From positions 50,224 to 114,223 of the forward strand of contig NZ_JBQKME010000008.1 in assembly GCF_052115865.1 (NCBI RefSeq): DNA of 64,000 nt, in the 5' to 3' direction. Of this stretch, positions 1 to 8,938 are shown piece by piece. The notes under the pieces are model-generated. The model saw only the letters and a program-made list of their open reading frames with translations. It ran no database searches and was not told the origin of the DNA. The stretch comes from Fundicoccus_A sp052115865. GTDB lineage: Bacteria; Bacillota; Bacilli; Lactobacillales; Aerococcaceae. Position numbers and translations under genes: made by a program. Position 1 is the stretch's first letter. Each line of letters opens with the position of its first letter.

Positions 1-1
1 A

Positions 2-376
2 CATCTGTTTAGACCTTTAGCCCGTTTTGGTTTTCCAGCTAACGAACTCGCCCTAATGTTATCTATAGCCTTACGCTATGTTCCAACATTGATGGATGAA
101 GCAACGAAGATTATGAATGCTCAACGCTCACGAGGCGTCGAATTTGATCAAGGTAATTTAATTGATCGAATGAAATCAATTATTCCCATTCTAGTCCCAC
201 TGTTTGTCAGTGCCTTTAATCGAGCGGAAGAAATGGCATCGGCTATGGAAGCTAGAGGCTACCGTGGGGGAGAAGGCAGAACCAAGTATCGTCAATTAAA
301 ATATCACTCGGGGGATGCCCTTGTTTTGTTGGTCATGATCGCATTAACAGCAATCTTGTTCTTATTACGATCATAA
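2..376 (+). CDS. ecfT: ECF transporter transmembrane subunit EcfT, C-terminal part
   Basis: This is the C-terminal part of the energy-coupling factor permease that links a substrate-binding S component to the two EcfA ATPases for vitamin or metal uptake. The reading frame is open from base 2, so the gene begins before the window. Two Ala-x-x-x-Arg-Gly coupling motifs that contact the ATPases are visible (AQRSRG and AMEARG), with a membrane segment between them and a last hydrophobic segment at the C-terminus (ALVLLVMIALTAILFLL). truA follows after 40 nt with its own ribosome site, the usual ecfA-ecfA-ecfT-truA order of Firmicutes, so the missing upstream genes are probably ecfA1 and ecfA2. 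Confidence 0.9.
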   Translation, partial: HLFRPLARFGFPANELALMLSIALRYVPTLMDEATKIMNAQRSRGVEFDQGNLIDRMKSIIPILVPLFVSAFNRAEEMASAMEARGYRGGEGRTKYRQLKYHSGDALVLLVMIALTAILFLLRS

Positions 377-416
377 GAATTTCATTAATAGACAAAATCA
401 TATAGGAGTCGTTTAA

Positions 417-1193
417 ATGGCTAGATTTGCAGCAAAAATTGAATACGATGGCACGTCCTATGTAGGCTATCAAGTCCAACCAAATGGTTGGACCATTCAA
501 GCTGCTATTGAAGAAGCTTTAGTTAAAATGGCGAAATTGCCCAAGGGTGAACATATTCCTACTTCCAGTTCAGGCCGAACAGATTCGGGTGTCCATGCAC
601 TGGGTCAAGTCATTCATTTTGATTATCCTGCTCCAATTAAAGCCGATAATATAAGACGTGCTATGAATAGCTTGTTAGACCCATCGATCCGTTTTTTAGA
701 AGTGGTCGACGTTAACGATGATTTTCATGCACGATATAGTGCGACAGCCAAGCAATATATTTACCGGGTGGATACCCAGCAATACCCCGATCCCTTCAAG
801 CGGCTCTATAGCTTACATCATCCCTATCGTTATGACTTGGAGAAGATGTCAAGGGCTTTAGAATCAGTTGTAGGCGAACATGATTTTACCAGCTTTTGCT
901 CAACAAAAACAGATAAAGAAAATAAAGTGCGCCATATTTATGAAGCTGATATTACAGAAGATAAAGAGAATTCAGAACTCCAATTTCGCTTTTATGGCAA
1001 TGGTTTTTTATATAATATGATTCGTATTCTCGTAGGTACAAGCTTACAAATCGGCAATGGTCTTAAACCAGAAAATGAACTGCAACGCCTTTTAGAGGTT
1101 AAAAACCGAAAGGAAGCTGGACCAACTGCCCCTCCTCAAGGTTTGTACTTACAATTTGTTGAATATAAAAACAATCCTTTTAGGAATAAATAA
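417..1193 (+). CDS. truA: tRNA pseudouridine(38-40) synthase TruA
   Basis: TruA converts uridines 38-40 in the anticodon arm of tRNAs to pseudouridine. The protein is 258 aa, normal for the family. The catalytic motif SSGRTDSGVHALGQ is present with the nucleophilic aspartate at about residue 56, and the C-terminal motif around YNMIRILVGT is intact. The ATG follows a good site (ATAGGAG, 8 nt upstream). It lies downstream of ecfT and 16 nt upstream of a GNAT gene, so the three are probably co-transcribed up to the hairpin at 1760. Confidence 0.96.
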   Translation: MARFAAKIEYDGTSYVGYQVQPNGWTIQAAIEEALVKMAKLPKGEHIPTSSSGRTDSGVHALGQVIHFDYPAPIKADNIRRAMNSLLDPSIRFLEVVDVNDDFHARYSATAKQYIYRVDTQQYPDPFKRLYSLHHPYRYDLEKMSRALESVVGEHDFTSFCSTKTDKENKVRHIYEADITEDKENSELQFRFYGNGFLYNMIRILVGTSLQIGNGLKPENELQRLLEVKNRKEAGPTAPPQGLYLQFVEYKNNPFRNK

Positions 1194-1209
1194 TTTTTAG
1201 AGGTGCCAA

Positions 1210-1722
1210 ATGTACATACGCAAAACACGTATTGAAGAAGTAGAAACAGTTGTATCCATTTTTGATTTTGGTAGAAGCATTCAACGCGCAACCGGTAATC
1301 ATGACCAATGGAATAATGGTTATCCAAATGCTGAAGTGGTCATTGACGATATAGCAAAAGGCCAAAGTTATGTTTGTGTTTCTGACGCAGCAGAAGCAGA
1401 TTTATTTCCGGAAGAAACGCTATTAGCCACTTTTTGTCTGCAAGAGGGCATAGATCCCACCTATACAAAAATAGATGGCGCTTGGTTAAATGACGAACCA
1501 TATGTGACCATCCACCGTATCAGCACCAATGGAAAACTTAAAGGCGCAGGCCGTAAAGCAGTTCAATGGGTGATGGAACAACACAACAATGTGCGTACTG
1601 ACACACATGAAAAAAACACCCTCCTTCGCCGCCTGGTAGAATCACTTGGCTTCAGTTATTGCGGAGTCATCTATCTAGCGGACGGTAGTCCTCGTGTAGC
1701 TTACCAATCTTACCGCCCTTAA
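1210..1722 (+). CDS. GNAT-like acetyltransferase
   Basis: A 170 aa protein with the layout of a GNAT N-acetyltransferase. It begins with the typical MYIRKTRIEEVETVVSIF strand and helix. The acetyl-CoA region corresponds to the ISTNGKLKGAGRKAVQWVME segment in the middle, followed by a C-terminal part (RRLVESLGFSYCGVIYL) like the 'fxxxGFxxxGxi' end of the fold. The substrate cannot be told. It starts 16 nt after truA behind AGAGGTG and ends just before a degenerate copy of the 3'-end motif and a terminator, so it is probably the last gene of the ecfT-truA unit. Confidence 0.75.
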   Translation: MYIRKTRIEEVETVVSIFDFGRSIQRATGNHDQWNNGYPNAEVVIDDIAKGQSYVCVSDAAEADLFPEETLLATFCLQEGIDPTYTKIDGAWLNDEPYVTIHRISTNGKLKGAGRKAVQWVMEQHNNVRTDTHEKNTLLRRLVESLGFSYCGVIYLADGSPRVAYQSYRP

Positions 1723-1735
1723 AATAAATAGCTCT
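1722..1735 (+). repeat. Degenerate copy of the 3'-end motif
   Basis: AAATAAATAGCTCT overlaps the GNAT stop codon and matches 12 of 14 positions of AAATAAATATCACT. It occupies the same place relative to the stop codon as the copies at 5383 and 29791. On its own it would not be significant; it is listed because of its position. Confidence 0.35.
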
Positions 1736-1759
1736 ACAAATCAAATAGATGAGTATAGC

Positions 1760-1822
1760 ATCCGAATGTTTAATGCCAGTGGAACCAACTTGGAACACTA
1801 ACATAAGCAATTCGGATTTTTT
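1760..1822 (+). terminator. Rho-independent terminator after the GNAT gene
   Basis: Perfect 8-bp outer arms ATCCGAAT (1760-1767) and ATTCGGAT (1810-1817) enclose a long loop that contains a weaker inner dyad (AGTG/CACT). A run of T follows (1817-1822). The position, about 40 nt after the stop, fits a terminator for the ecfT-truA-GNAT unit. Confidence 0.7.
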
Positions 1823-1959
1823 CGATAAATTTTTCTTTAATTACGCAAAATATAAAATTATAATATTCGAATAAGATTGCATACTATTAGGGATTTGTTT
1901 AAAAACGTGCTACACTTTTATAAATGAAGACTAGAAGTTTATTGAAAGAAGATGATTGG

Positions 1960-3456
1960 ATGTTAGAAAGTTTTGATTTTAAACAGGAAGCAGGTAACTA
2001 TGATTCCTTTAAGCGGTCAGAACTTGGAGAGAAGCTTGACCGCTTACAACGAATCGTTTCGAATTTAGATATACCGGTTTTAATATTAGTGGATGGATGG
2101 GAAAGTTCAGGTAAAGGCTTTGTCATTAATGACTTAACACGTGAATTAGATCCTCGTTTTGTCCGCGTAGAAGTATTTGAAGAAGCAACCGATGTTGAAA
2201 AGAAACATCCAAGTGTTTGGCGTTTCTGGCAAAAAATCCCAAGTCATAATGAAATCGCTATCTATGACCGTAGTTTTTACTACCAAGTATTTAATAAAGA
2301 TAAACGAACCAACAAAATGTTAAAGCAAAGAACACAAGAGTTACTAAATCTAGAAAAAATGCTTTTAGATGATGATACAATCGTCATAAAATTCTTTTTA
2401 AATATCTCTGAAGCTACCCAGGAAAAACGAATTAAAAAGTTAGAGAAATCAGAAAACCGCTCATATTTATTAAGCGATGAAGATTATGAACAAAACAAGC
2501 ATTATGAAGAACATCAAATGTGGTTTGATAAAGTACTAAAAGCAACCGATTTACAGGAAAGCCCTTGGCATATTATTAATGCTGAAGATCGTAAAGTGGC
2601 CTCAAAAGAAGTTTTGGCTATAACACTTGATAAAATCAATGCTGGAATCGAACGCATAACGAGAGAACGTAAAGAAACGCAAGCGGTTAAACGTGATTTT
2701 TCTTTAGAAAAAGATCAACTCTCATTAGTCAATCTAAGTCAATCCATTTCAGATAAAGATTATGACAAGCAATTAGAAAATTTACAACAAGAGGCGGCAG
2801 AACTGGTTTACAAATGTTATTTAAATAACACTGCCATTATACTCGCTTTTGAAGGTATGGATGCAGCAGGTAAAGGTGGGGCAATTAAGCGACTCACTCG
2901 TTATATTGACCCACGTAGTTATAAAATACATGGGATTAAAGCACCAAATACCATTGAAAAAGACCATCATTATTTATGGCGCTTTGAACAAAATTTTCCA
3001 AAAGATGGCGATATGGTTATTTTTGATCGATCTTGGTATGGACGTGTCCTGGTCGAACGTGTTGAAAATTTTGCCACTCAAAAAGAATGGGAAAGAGCTT
3101 ATGACGAGATTAACCAAATGGAAAAAGTTCAAACAGACCATGGTTCCATCGTAATGAAGTTTTTCTTAGTCATCGACAAGAATGAACAAAAAGAACGGTT
3201 TGAAGATCGTGAAAATGAAATCGACAAAAATTATAAGATAACAGATGAAGATTGGCGTAATCGAGGCAAATGGGATGCTTATTATGATGCATTTAATGAA
3301 ATGCTTCAAAGAACAAATACAGAAAATGCCCCTTGGTTTGTTATTGCTGCAAATGACAAAAAATTCGCTCGTATTCAAGTGTTAAAACATTTTATTGAAC
3401 ATATCAAAGCACATATTTCAAAAGAAGATAAGAAAGGAGCCAGAGTGAATGTTTGA
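1960..3456 (+). CDS. pap: Polyphosphate:AMP phosphotransferase (two PPK2 domains)
   Basis: This tandem PPK2 enzyme transfers phosphate from polyphosphate to AMP, giving ADP. There are two PPK2 domains in 498 aa, the usual length of the double-domain class. The N-terminal half has the Walker A-like DGWESSGKGF and the lid YDRSFYYQ; the C-terminal half has FEGMDAAGKGGAIKR and FDRSWYGRVLVERVE. In double-domain enzymes the C-terminal half is generally the catalytic one. ATG 1960 was chosen over ATG 1924: a possible promoter (TTGTTT, 16 nt, TTTATA) would place the transcript start close to 1924, and AAAGAAG lies about 8 nt before 1960. The gene overlaps the next one by 8 nt. ppk1 and ppx lie at 17.7-21.5 kb. 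Confidence 0.9.
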   Translation: MLESFDFKQEAGNYDSFKRSELGEKLDRLQRIVSNLDIPVLILVDGWESSGKGFVINDLTRELDPRFVRVEVFEEATDVEKKHPSVWRFWQKIPSHNEIAIYDRSFYYQVFNKDKRTNKMLKQRTQELLNLEKMLLDDDTIVIKFFLNISEATQEKRIKKLEKSENRSYLLSDEDYEQNKHYEEHQMWFDKVLKATDLQESPWHIINAEDRKVASKEVLAITLDKINAGIERITRERKETQAVKRDFSLEKDQLSLVNLSQSISDKDYDKQLENLQQEAAELVYKCYLNNTAIILAFEGMDAAGKGGAIKRLTRYIDPRSYKIHGIKAPNTIEKDHHYLWRFEQNFPKDGDMVIFDRSWYGRVLVERVENFATQKEWERAYDEINQMEKVQTDHGSIVMKFFLVIDKNEQKERFEDRENEIDKNYKITDEDWRNRGKWDAYYDAFNEMLQRTNTENAPWFVIAANDKKFARIQVLKHFIEHIKAHISKEDKKGARVNV

Positions 3457-4300
3457 TTTGTCAACTTATGAATTAAATAACGGTCTATTTATTCCCAAAA
3501 TTGGCTTTGGAACTGCAAGTTTAGACGGTGAACGAGATGCAACTGAAATAATTCGTTACGCCTTAGAGGTAGGTTATCGTCATTTAGATACAGCTCAGTC
3601 TTATAATACTGAAAAAAATGTTGGGCAAGCACTTATAAAGAGTGGCTTGAAAAGAGAAGATGTCTTTATTACAACTAAAGTGCATCCCCATCATGTAACC
3701 TACGACTTAGCCAAGCAATCGATTGAGGAGTCATTGGAGGCCTTACAGTTAGAATATATTGACCTATTGCTTATTCATTGGCCCAATCCAGCTGCCTATC
3801 GTCAAGCTGATGCTTGGCAAGAGGCTAATCAAGAAACTTGGCGTGCAATGGTTGAAATGTATCATCTAGGCAAAGTGCGTAGTATCGGTGTTTCAAATTT
3901 TATGATTCATCATTTGGAGTCATTAATTGCGGGCAGTGATGTACTACCGACTGTGAATCAAGTGCTACTCGCTCCAGGTTGTAAGCAAGATGAATTGGTT
4001 CAATTTTGTAAAGCAAAAAATATTCAACTAGAAGCCTATAGTCCCTTAGGTTCAGGAAAAATATTTAGTAATGAGAAGGCTCAAGCTATTGCAGACCGTC
4101 ACCAGCGTTCAATTGCACAAATAGCCATCCGTTGGTCATTGCAACATGAGTTTCTACCGATACCGCGTTCGTCTAAAGAAGAACACATAAAAAATAATTT
4201 TGAGGTGTTTGACTTTGAATTAAGTCAAGATGATATGAATGTGTTAGATCAATTAACTGGCGTTGCTGAACAAGCAAATCCAGACACTGTCGGACATTAG
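3449..4300 (+). CDS. Aldo/keto reductase
   Basis: NADPH-dependent oxidoreductase of the aldo/keto reductase superfamily, 283 aa. The catalytic tetrad is visible: Asp47 and Tyr52 in LDTAQSY, Lys77 in ITTKVHPHH and His110 in LLIHWP. The cofactor segment SIGVSNF and the C-terminal PIPRSSKEEHIKNN are typical of the 2,5-diketo-gluconate reductase-like branch. The start codon overlaps the end of pap by 8 nt, with AAGGAG upstream, so the two genes are translated from one mRNA. The physiological substrate is unknown, and a link to polyphosphate metabolism cannot be shown. Confidence 0.92.
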   Translation: MFDLSTYELNNGLFIPKIGFGTASLDGERDATEIIRYALEVGYRHLDTAQSYNTEKNVGQALIKSGLKREDVFITTKVHPHHVTYDLAKQSIEESLEALQLEYIDLLLIHWPNPAAYRQADAWQEANQETWRAMVEMYHLGKVRSIGVSNFMIHHLESLIAGSDVLPTVNQVLLAPGCKQDELVQFCKAKNIQLEAYSPLGSGKIFSNEKAQAIADRHQRSIAQIAIRWSLQHEFLPIPRSSKEEHIKNNFEVFDFELSQDDMNVLDQLTGVAEQANPDTVGH

Positions 4301-4420
4301 TGACATTTATTATCTCTAAATTTAATATGACAAACATAGTTTTTTTGCGTGAAATAAGGTACAATTAAAGCTTGGCCGATTAAGTAAAAGACAATAATTT
4401 CTAAATTGAAGGTGAAAAAA

Positions 4421-5383
4421 ATGGTAACCATAAATGATATTGCAAAACAAGCGGGGGTTGCCAAGAGTACTGTATCACGTTATTTGAATGGTGGATCCAT
4501 CAGTAAGCGTACAGCTGCTAAAGTCGATAAAGTAGTGAAAGAGACTGGGTATATACCCAATAGTTTTGCACAAAGTTTAAAAGCAAAAGAAACTAAAATG
4601 ATTGGTGCTATCGTCCCGAGACTCGATTCTTATTATTTGAATTCTGTTATAGATGGGGCAGATACCTATTTATATAATAATGGCTACCGCTTAATGTTTT
4701 TCCACACACAGATGAACGATCGCCGTTCCGAGGATGCCATGCGTCTATTTATAGCAAATAAAGTCGATGGGATTATTTATTTTGGGGATAAGATTGACGA
4801 AGATAATCCAGCTTCCAAATTAAAATCGCCTCCTATTGTTACGAGCCAGCAATTTGTTGATGAGCAGTTATACAAAATTCAAGTTCAATCAGCTGAATTA
4901 ATGGCGGACTATTTGTATGAAATGGGGCATCGACGTGTAACCTTTGTTGATGGTGGTGATCATTCCTTGGATTTTGATATTGCCACACAGTTTAAAAAAG
5001 CTTTCTTTAATTATAAAGGCACTTTTTGGCAGGAAACCCGTTTTGATTTTGAAGATCGTGAAAGTATTAGCAGTCTTTTAGCCGATAGCCCACGATTAAT
5101 TGTCTGCTCTGATGATATTTTGACCTTAACACTTATGAAAGAATGTTTAGACCGTGGAATTGACATTCCCAAAGACATTAGTTTTGCTAGTTTCGGCAAC
5201 CATCCAACAGCCGAAATATTTTATCCAGGTTTAACAACCGTACACTATCCATATTTTGAATTTGGAGAGCATCTGGCAGCAGAACTCCTTAATATTATTC
5301 AAAATAAAGATTCAGAGCACAACGAATATGAGAATCCACAACTCGTAGAGCGTCAATCCATCTTATACATCAGTGAAGATTAA
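4421..5383 (+). CDS. LacI/GalR-family transcriptional regulator
   Basis: A 320 aa repressor with the N-terminal helix-turn-helix (TINDIAKQAGVAKSTVSRYL) and hinge helix (YIPNSFAQSLKAKET), followed by a periplasmic-binding-protein-like effector domain. The upstream in-frame TTG at 4406 is unlikely as start because AAGGTG lies 6 nt before ATG 4421. LacI-type regulators usually bind sugars or sugar phosphates, but no sugar operon lies beside it; its neighbours are an aldo/keto reductase upstream and the liv operon downstream. A motif copy and a terminator follow the stop codon, so it is not co-transcribed with liv. Confidence 0.9.
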   Translation: MVTINDIAKQAGVAKSTVSRYLNGGSISKRTAAKVDKVVKETGYIPNSFAQSLKAKETKMIGAIVPRLDSYYLNSVIDGADTYLYNNGYRLMFFHTQMNDRRSEDAMRLFIANKVDGIIYFGDKIDEDNPASKLKSPPIVTSQQFVDEQLYKIQVQSAELMADYLYEMGHRRVTFVDGGDHSLDFDIATQFKKAFFNYKGTFWQETRFDFEDRESISSLLADSPRLIVCSDDILTLTLMKECLDRGIDIPKDISFASFGNHPTAEIFYPGLTTVHYPYFEFGEHLAAELLNIIQNKDSEHNEYENPQLVERQSILYISED

Positions 5384-5396
5384 AATAAATATCACT
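5383..5396 (+). repeat. 3'-end motif copy a (AAATAAATATCACT)
   Basis: Exact 14-nt core that starts on the last base of the LacI-gene stop codon and lies 10 nt before the terminator stem. One of eight copies in the window. Confidence 0.7.
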
Positions 5397-5405
5397 TTAT
5401 TAAAT

Positions 5406-5450
5406 ACCATTTATTAGTAATTTTTCCCAAAGCTAGTAAATGGTTTTTTT
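5406..5450 (+). terminator. Terminator after the LacI-family gene
   Basis: Arms ACCATTTATTAG and CTAGTAAATGGT pair over 12 bp with one G-U pair and are followed by a run of eight T. Confidence 0.85.
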
Positions 5451-5504
5451 TATTTACCGCATTTTATAAGAAAACGAAATCATTTAAAAAATTACAAATA
5501 CATA

Positions 5505-5533
5505 TTGGAAAGATTAGAAAATAATGATAAAAT
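5505..5533 (+). promoter_or_regulatory. Likely promoter of the liv operon
   Basis: TTGGAA (5505-5510) and TAAAAT (5528-5533) are separated by 17 nt, about 58 nt before the livH start. The livH ribosome site (AGAAAGGA) follows. The boxes are a reasonable but not perfect match to the vegetative consensus. Confidence 0.5.
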
Positions 5534-5590
5534 GGTGAAAGATTATTATTTATTCAAAGAAATGCTAGAAAAGAGAAAGGATAATCTAAT

Positions 5591-6478
5591 ATGCAATTAT
5601 TACAGCAACTCACGCAACAACTCATTAATGGTTTAGCATTAGGGAGTATCTATGCATTGGTCGCCTTAGGTTATACCATGGTTTATGGTACGATTCGACT
5701 AATCAACTTCGCACATGGCGATATCTTTATGATGGGGGCTTTCTTTGGTTATTATTTAGTAACCGTCCTACAAATGAATGTCTTTTTATCAATGGGATTG
5801 GCAATGATTTTTTGTGCGATTTTAGGTGTTATTATTGAAAAAGTAGCTTACAAACCTTTACGAAATTCAACACGAGTCGCTGCTTTAATTACAGCTATAG
5901 GGGTTTCTTACTTACTACAAAATTTGATGGTTTATTTCATTGGACCTGAAGTACGAGCCTTTAATAGTGATTTTCCGAATATGATTTTCCGGATTGGCAA
6001 CTTGATTATTTCTTCTAAGCAAATCTTTGTTTTTGTCACAACACTGGTTCTTGTTGTTGTTTTACAACTGATTGTTCAGAAAACAAAAATGGGGAAAGCC
6101 ATGCGTGCGGCAGCTGTGGATGGCGAAGCTGCACAACTGATGGGAATCGATGTTGACCGGGTTATTTCATTTACCTTTGCGCTAGGATCAGGTTTAGCGG
6201 GAATTGCCGGTGTGCTAGTAGGAGTGTATTATAATTCAGTTTCTCCTTTAATGGGAGTCGGTTACGGTTTGAAAGCTTTCGTCGCAGCCGTTATTGGCGG
6301 GATTGGTAGTATTCCAGGAGCCATGGTTGGGGGATATTTAATTGGGTTATTAGAATCCTTTGTAACCTTTTTAGGTTTATCCACTTATCGAGATGCTGTG
6401 GTGTATGGCTTATTAATTGTCATCTTACTAATATTACCAGCTGGATTGTTTGGGAAAAATGTGAAAGAGAAAGTGTAG
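5591..6478 (+). CDS. livH: Branched-chain amino acid ABC transporter permease LivH
   Basis: One of two membrane permeases of a HAAT-type importer for leucine, isoleucine and valine. It has 295 aa with about eight membrane segments. The N-terminal LALGSIYALVALGYTMVYG and INFAHGDIFMMGAFFGY blocks are signatures of LivH, and GVGYGLKAFVAAVIGGIGS is the conserved loop near the C-terminus. It is the first gene of the operon; livM starts 9 nt after it. In many relatives a binding protein (livJ) precedes livH, but none is found here. Confidence 0.94.
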   Translation: MQLLQQLTQQLINGLALGSIYALVALGYTMVYGTIRLINFAHGDIFMMGAFFGYYLVTVLQMNVFLSMGLAMIFCAILGVIIEKVAYKPLRNSTRVAALITAIGVSYLLQNLMVYFIGPEVRAFNSDFPNMIFRIGNLIISSKQIFVFVTTLVLVVVLQLIVQKTKMGKAMRAAAVDGEAAQLMGIDVDRVISFTFALGSGLAGIAGVLVGVYYNSVSPLMGVGYGLKAFVAAVIGGIGSIPGAMVGGYLIGLLESFVTFLGLSTYRDAVVYGLLIVILLILPAGLFGKNVKEKV

Positions 6479-6487
6479 GGGATTTCG

Positions 6488-7459
6488 ATGGAACGATTTC
6501 ATAAACGTAACTTTGCCTGGGCTTTTTTGATTATAGTTGTTTTCTTTGTCTTGTATTATTTAGTTGAATCCAAAGTCATCAACAATTATTATCAAATAAC
6601 GCTTGTTTCAATTATGCTTAATATCATTTATGCCACTGGTTTGAATTTGGTTCTAGGGATAGCAGGTCAATTTTCACTCGGTCACGCCGGCTTTATTGCG
6701 ATTGGTGCTTACAGTGGCGCTATTTTTGCTAAGCAGTTTGATAACAGTTTTGCTGGTTTACTGGTGGGGATGTTAGTCGGGGTGATTATTTCGATTGTTG
6801 TGGCTTTAATTGTTGGGATTCCTACTTTGCGATTAAAAGGCGATTATTTAGCGATTGCAACACTGGGAGTGGCAGAAATCATCCGTGTTATTATCAATAA
6901 CATGCGATCGATTACCAATGGTCCAGCTGGGATTAGTAATATTCCAACCATTACTGAATGGCATATTGTGTATGTCTTTTTGGTATTAACGACCATTTTT
7001 ATTTTAAATTATGTCTACAGTAGTGCTGGCCGAGCGACGTTTTCAATTCAACAAGATGAAATTGCCTCTGAGTCCATGGGAGTCAATGTCACCAAATATA
7101 AAGTATTGGCTTTTGTTTTAGGAGCTGTGACGGCTAGTATTGGAGGCTCTTTGCAAGCAACTTTCTTGGGAATTATTACCCCTGGTGAGTATACCTTCAA
7201 CCGGTCAATTGATGTTTTAATCATTGTTGTATTCGGCGGTATTGGCTCTTTTACAGGAACATTTCTAGCAGCTATCTTGCTTGGTTTAATTAACTTAGTT
7301 TTACAAGACTACGGTCAACTACGGATGATTATTTATGCCCTAGTTTTAATCTTAATAATGGTATTTAGACCAGGTGGTCTAATGGGAACTAATGAATTCC
7401 GCTTTGGCTCTTGGGCAACGAATTTATTTTCTAAAAGAAATAAGGAGGCAGCTAAATGA
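6488..7459 (+). CDS. livM: Branched-chain amino acid ABC transporter permease LivM
   Basis: Second permease of the branched-chain amino acid importer, 323 aa, with about nine hydrophobic segments. The family block GQFSLGHAGFIAIGAYSGAI and the C-terminal FRPGGLMG are clear. It overlaps livG by 4 nt (ATGA), which indicates translational coupling. The subunit pairs with LivH to form the pore energised by LivG and LivF. Confidence 0.94.
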   Translation: MERFHKRNFAWAFLIIVVFFVLYYLVESKVINNYYQITLVSIMLNIIYATGLNLVLGIAGQFSLGHAGFIAIGAYSGAIFAKQFDNSFAGLLVGMLVGVIISIVVALIVGIPTLRLKGDYLAIATLGVAEIIRVIINNMRSITNGPAGISNIPTITEWHIVYVFLVLTTIFILNYVYSSAGRATFSIQQDEIASESMGVNVTKYKVLAFVLGAVTASIGGSLQATFLGIITPGEYTFNRSIDVLIIVVFGGIGSFTGTFLAAILLGLINLVLQDYGQLRMIIYALVLILIMVFRPGGLMGTNEFRFGSWATNLFSKRNKEAAK

Positions 7460-8232
7460 GTCTTTTAAAAGTAAATGAATTAACTAAAAACTTTGGTGGA
7501 TTAGCAGCTGTTTCCAATGTTTCGCTGGAAATAAACCACAATGAATTAGTCGGTATCATTGGTCCGAATGGGGCTGGTAAAACAACCTTCTTTAACTTAA
7601 TTACTGGTGTATATGAGCCGAGTGAAGGACTGATTGAATTAGAAACGTCAAGCGGAGTCAAAACTTTGAATGGCATGAAACCTGATAAAATTAATGGTTA
7701 CGGCATTGCGAGAACCTTTCAAAATATTCGTTTATTTAAAGATCAAACTGTTTTACAAAATGTTTTGGTAGCCATGCATCGTGAAAAAGGGAATTCAATT
7801 TTATCCAGTTTAATTCGTAGTGCAGCCTTTTATGAAACAGAAGACCGCTTGCGTCAAGAAGCAATGGAACTCTTAGAAATTTTTAACCTTGGGGCGGTAG
7901 CCAATGAAAAAGCACGTAATTTGTCATACGGCCAGCAGCGCCGCCTTGAAATTGTCCGTGCTCTAGCAACTAATCCAACTGTTCTATTCTTGGATGAGCC
8001 TGCAGCCGGTATGAATCCGAATGAAACAGTAGAGCTAACGGATTTGATTGCGCAAATTCGTCAACAATTTAATTTAACGGTTGTCTTGATCGAACATGAT
8101 ATGTCATTAGTTATGAAAATATGTCAACGGATTTACGTACTCGAATATGGTCGCCTAATTGCACAAGGTACTCCTACTGAAATTCAGAAAAATCCTGATG
8201 TTATTAAGGCTTACTTAGGAGGGGACTTGTAA
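7456..8232 (+). CDS. livG: Branched-chain amino acid ABC transporter ATPase LivG
   Basis: ATPase subunit of 258 aa. It shows Walker A GPNGAGKTT (residues 36-44), the LivG-type signature LSYGQQRRLEIVRAL, Walker B VLFLDEPAAGMNP and the switch histidine in LIEHDM. The C-terminal YGRLIAQGTPTEIQKNP is typical of this subfamily. The start codon overlaps livM and is preceded by AAGGAGG. The last base of its stop codon is the first base of livF. Confidence 0.95.
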   Translation: MSLLKVNELTKNFGGLAAVSNVSLEINHNELVGIIGPNGAGKTTFFNLITGVYEPSEGLIELETSSGVKTLNGMKPDKINGYGIARTFQNIRLFKDQTVLQNVLVAMHREKGNSILSSLIRSAAFYETEDRLRQEAMELLEIFNLGAVANEKARNLSYGQQRRLEIVRALATNPTVLFLDEPAAGMNPNETVELTDLIAQIRQQFNLTVVLIEHDMSLVMKICQRIYVLEYGRLIAQGTPTEIQKNPDVIKAYLGGDL

Positions 8233-8936
8233 TGTTATCGATTAATAATTTAGTAGTGAACTATGGTATGATTAATGCAGTAAGAGATGTAACTTTTGAA
8301 GTCAACCAAGGTGAAATTGTTACTTTAATTGGCGCTAACGGAGTAGGTAAAACAACGATTTTACGTACCATTTCAGGTTTAGTTAAATCTGCCAGTGGAG
8401 AAATTATTTATGAAGGTGAAAATATAACTACATATTCACCACGAAAAATCGTTGCTTCCGGTATTGCACATGTTCCCGAAGGGCGTCATGTCTTTAAAGG
8501 GATGACCGTTTTGGAAAATCTAGAGATGGGGTCCTTTTTAAGAAATGATAAAGAGGGCATCCAAGAAGATATTGACCGTGTTTTTGATCATTTTCCGATT
8601 CTAAAAGAGCGAGTTAATCAAGATGCCGCAACTCTTTCGGGCGGCGAACAGCAAATGTTAGCGATGGGGCGTGCTTTAATGGCTAAACCTCGTTTAATCT
8701 TGTTGGATGAACCATCAATGGGATTAGCACCTTTATTTATTAAAGAGATTTTTAATATTATTGAACTGATTAAGTCGGAAGGGACAACTGTTCTGTTAAT
8801 CGAGCAAAATGCGAAGATGGCTTTAACTGTGGCAGATCGGGGTTATGTTTTAGAAACTGGGAAGATTGTCTTAAGTGGAACTGGAGAAGAATTGCTGAAT
8901 AGTGATGAAGTTCAAAAAGCTTATTTAGGAGGTTAA
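8232..8936 (+). CDS. livF: Branched-chain amino acid ABC transporter ATPase LivF
   Basis: Second ATPase of the importer, 234 aa. Walker A is GANGVGKTT, the signature LSGGEQQMLAMGRALM, Walker B LILLDEPSMGLAP, and the switch position reads LLIEQNA, with Gln-Asn after the catalytic Glu as is usual for LivF. It starts inside the TAATG junction with livG and has AGGAGGGG upstream. The CBS-ACT gene begins 2 nt after its stop codon. Confidence 0.95.
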   Translation: MLSINNLVVNYGMINAVRDVTFEVNQGEIVTLIGANGVGKTTILRTISGLVKSASGEIIYEGENITTYSPRKIVASGIAHVPEGRHVFKGMTVLENLEMGSFLRNDKEGIQEDIDRVFDHFPILKERVNQDAATLSGGEQQMLAMGRALMAKPRLILLDEPSMGLAPLFIKEIFNIIELIKSEGTTVLLIEQNAKMALTVADRGYVLETGKIVLSGTGEELLNSDEVQKAYLGG

Positions 8937-8938
8937 AA

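Noticed and set aside
5470..5490. A catabolite-repression (cre) site before livH (GAAAACGAAATCATT).
   Set aside because: It matches only half of the cre consensus and lacks the symmetric second half.
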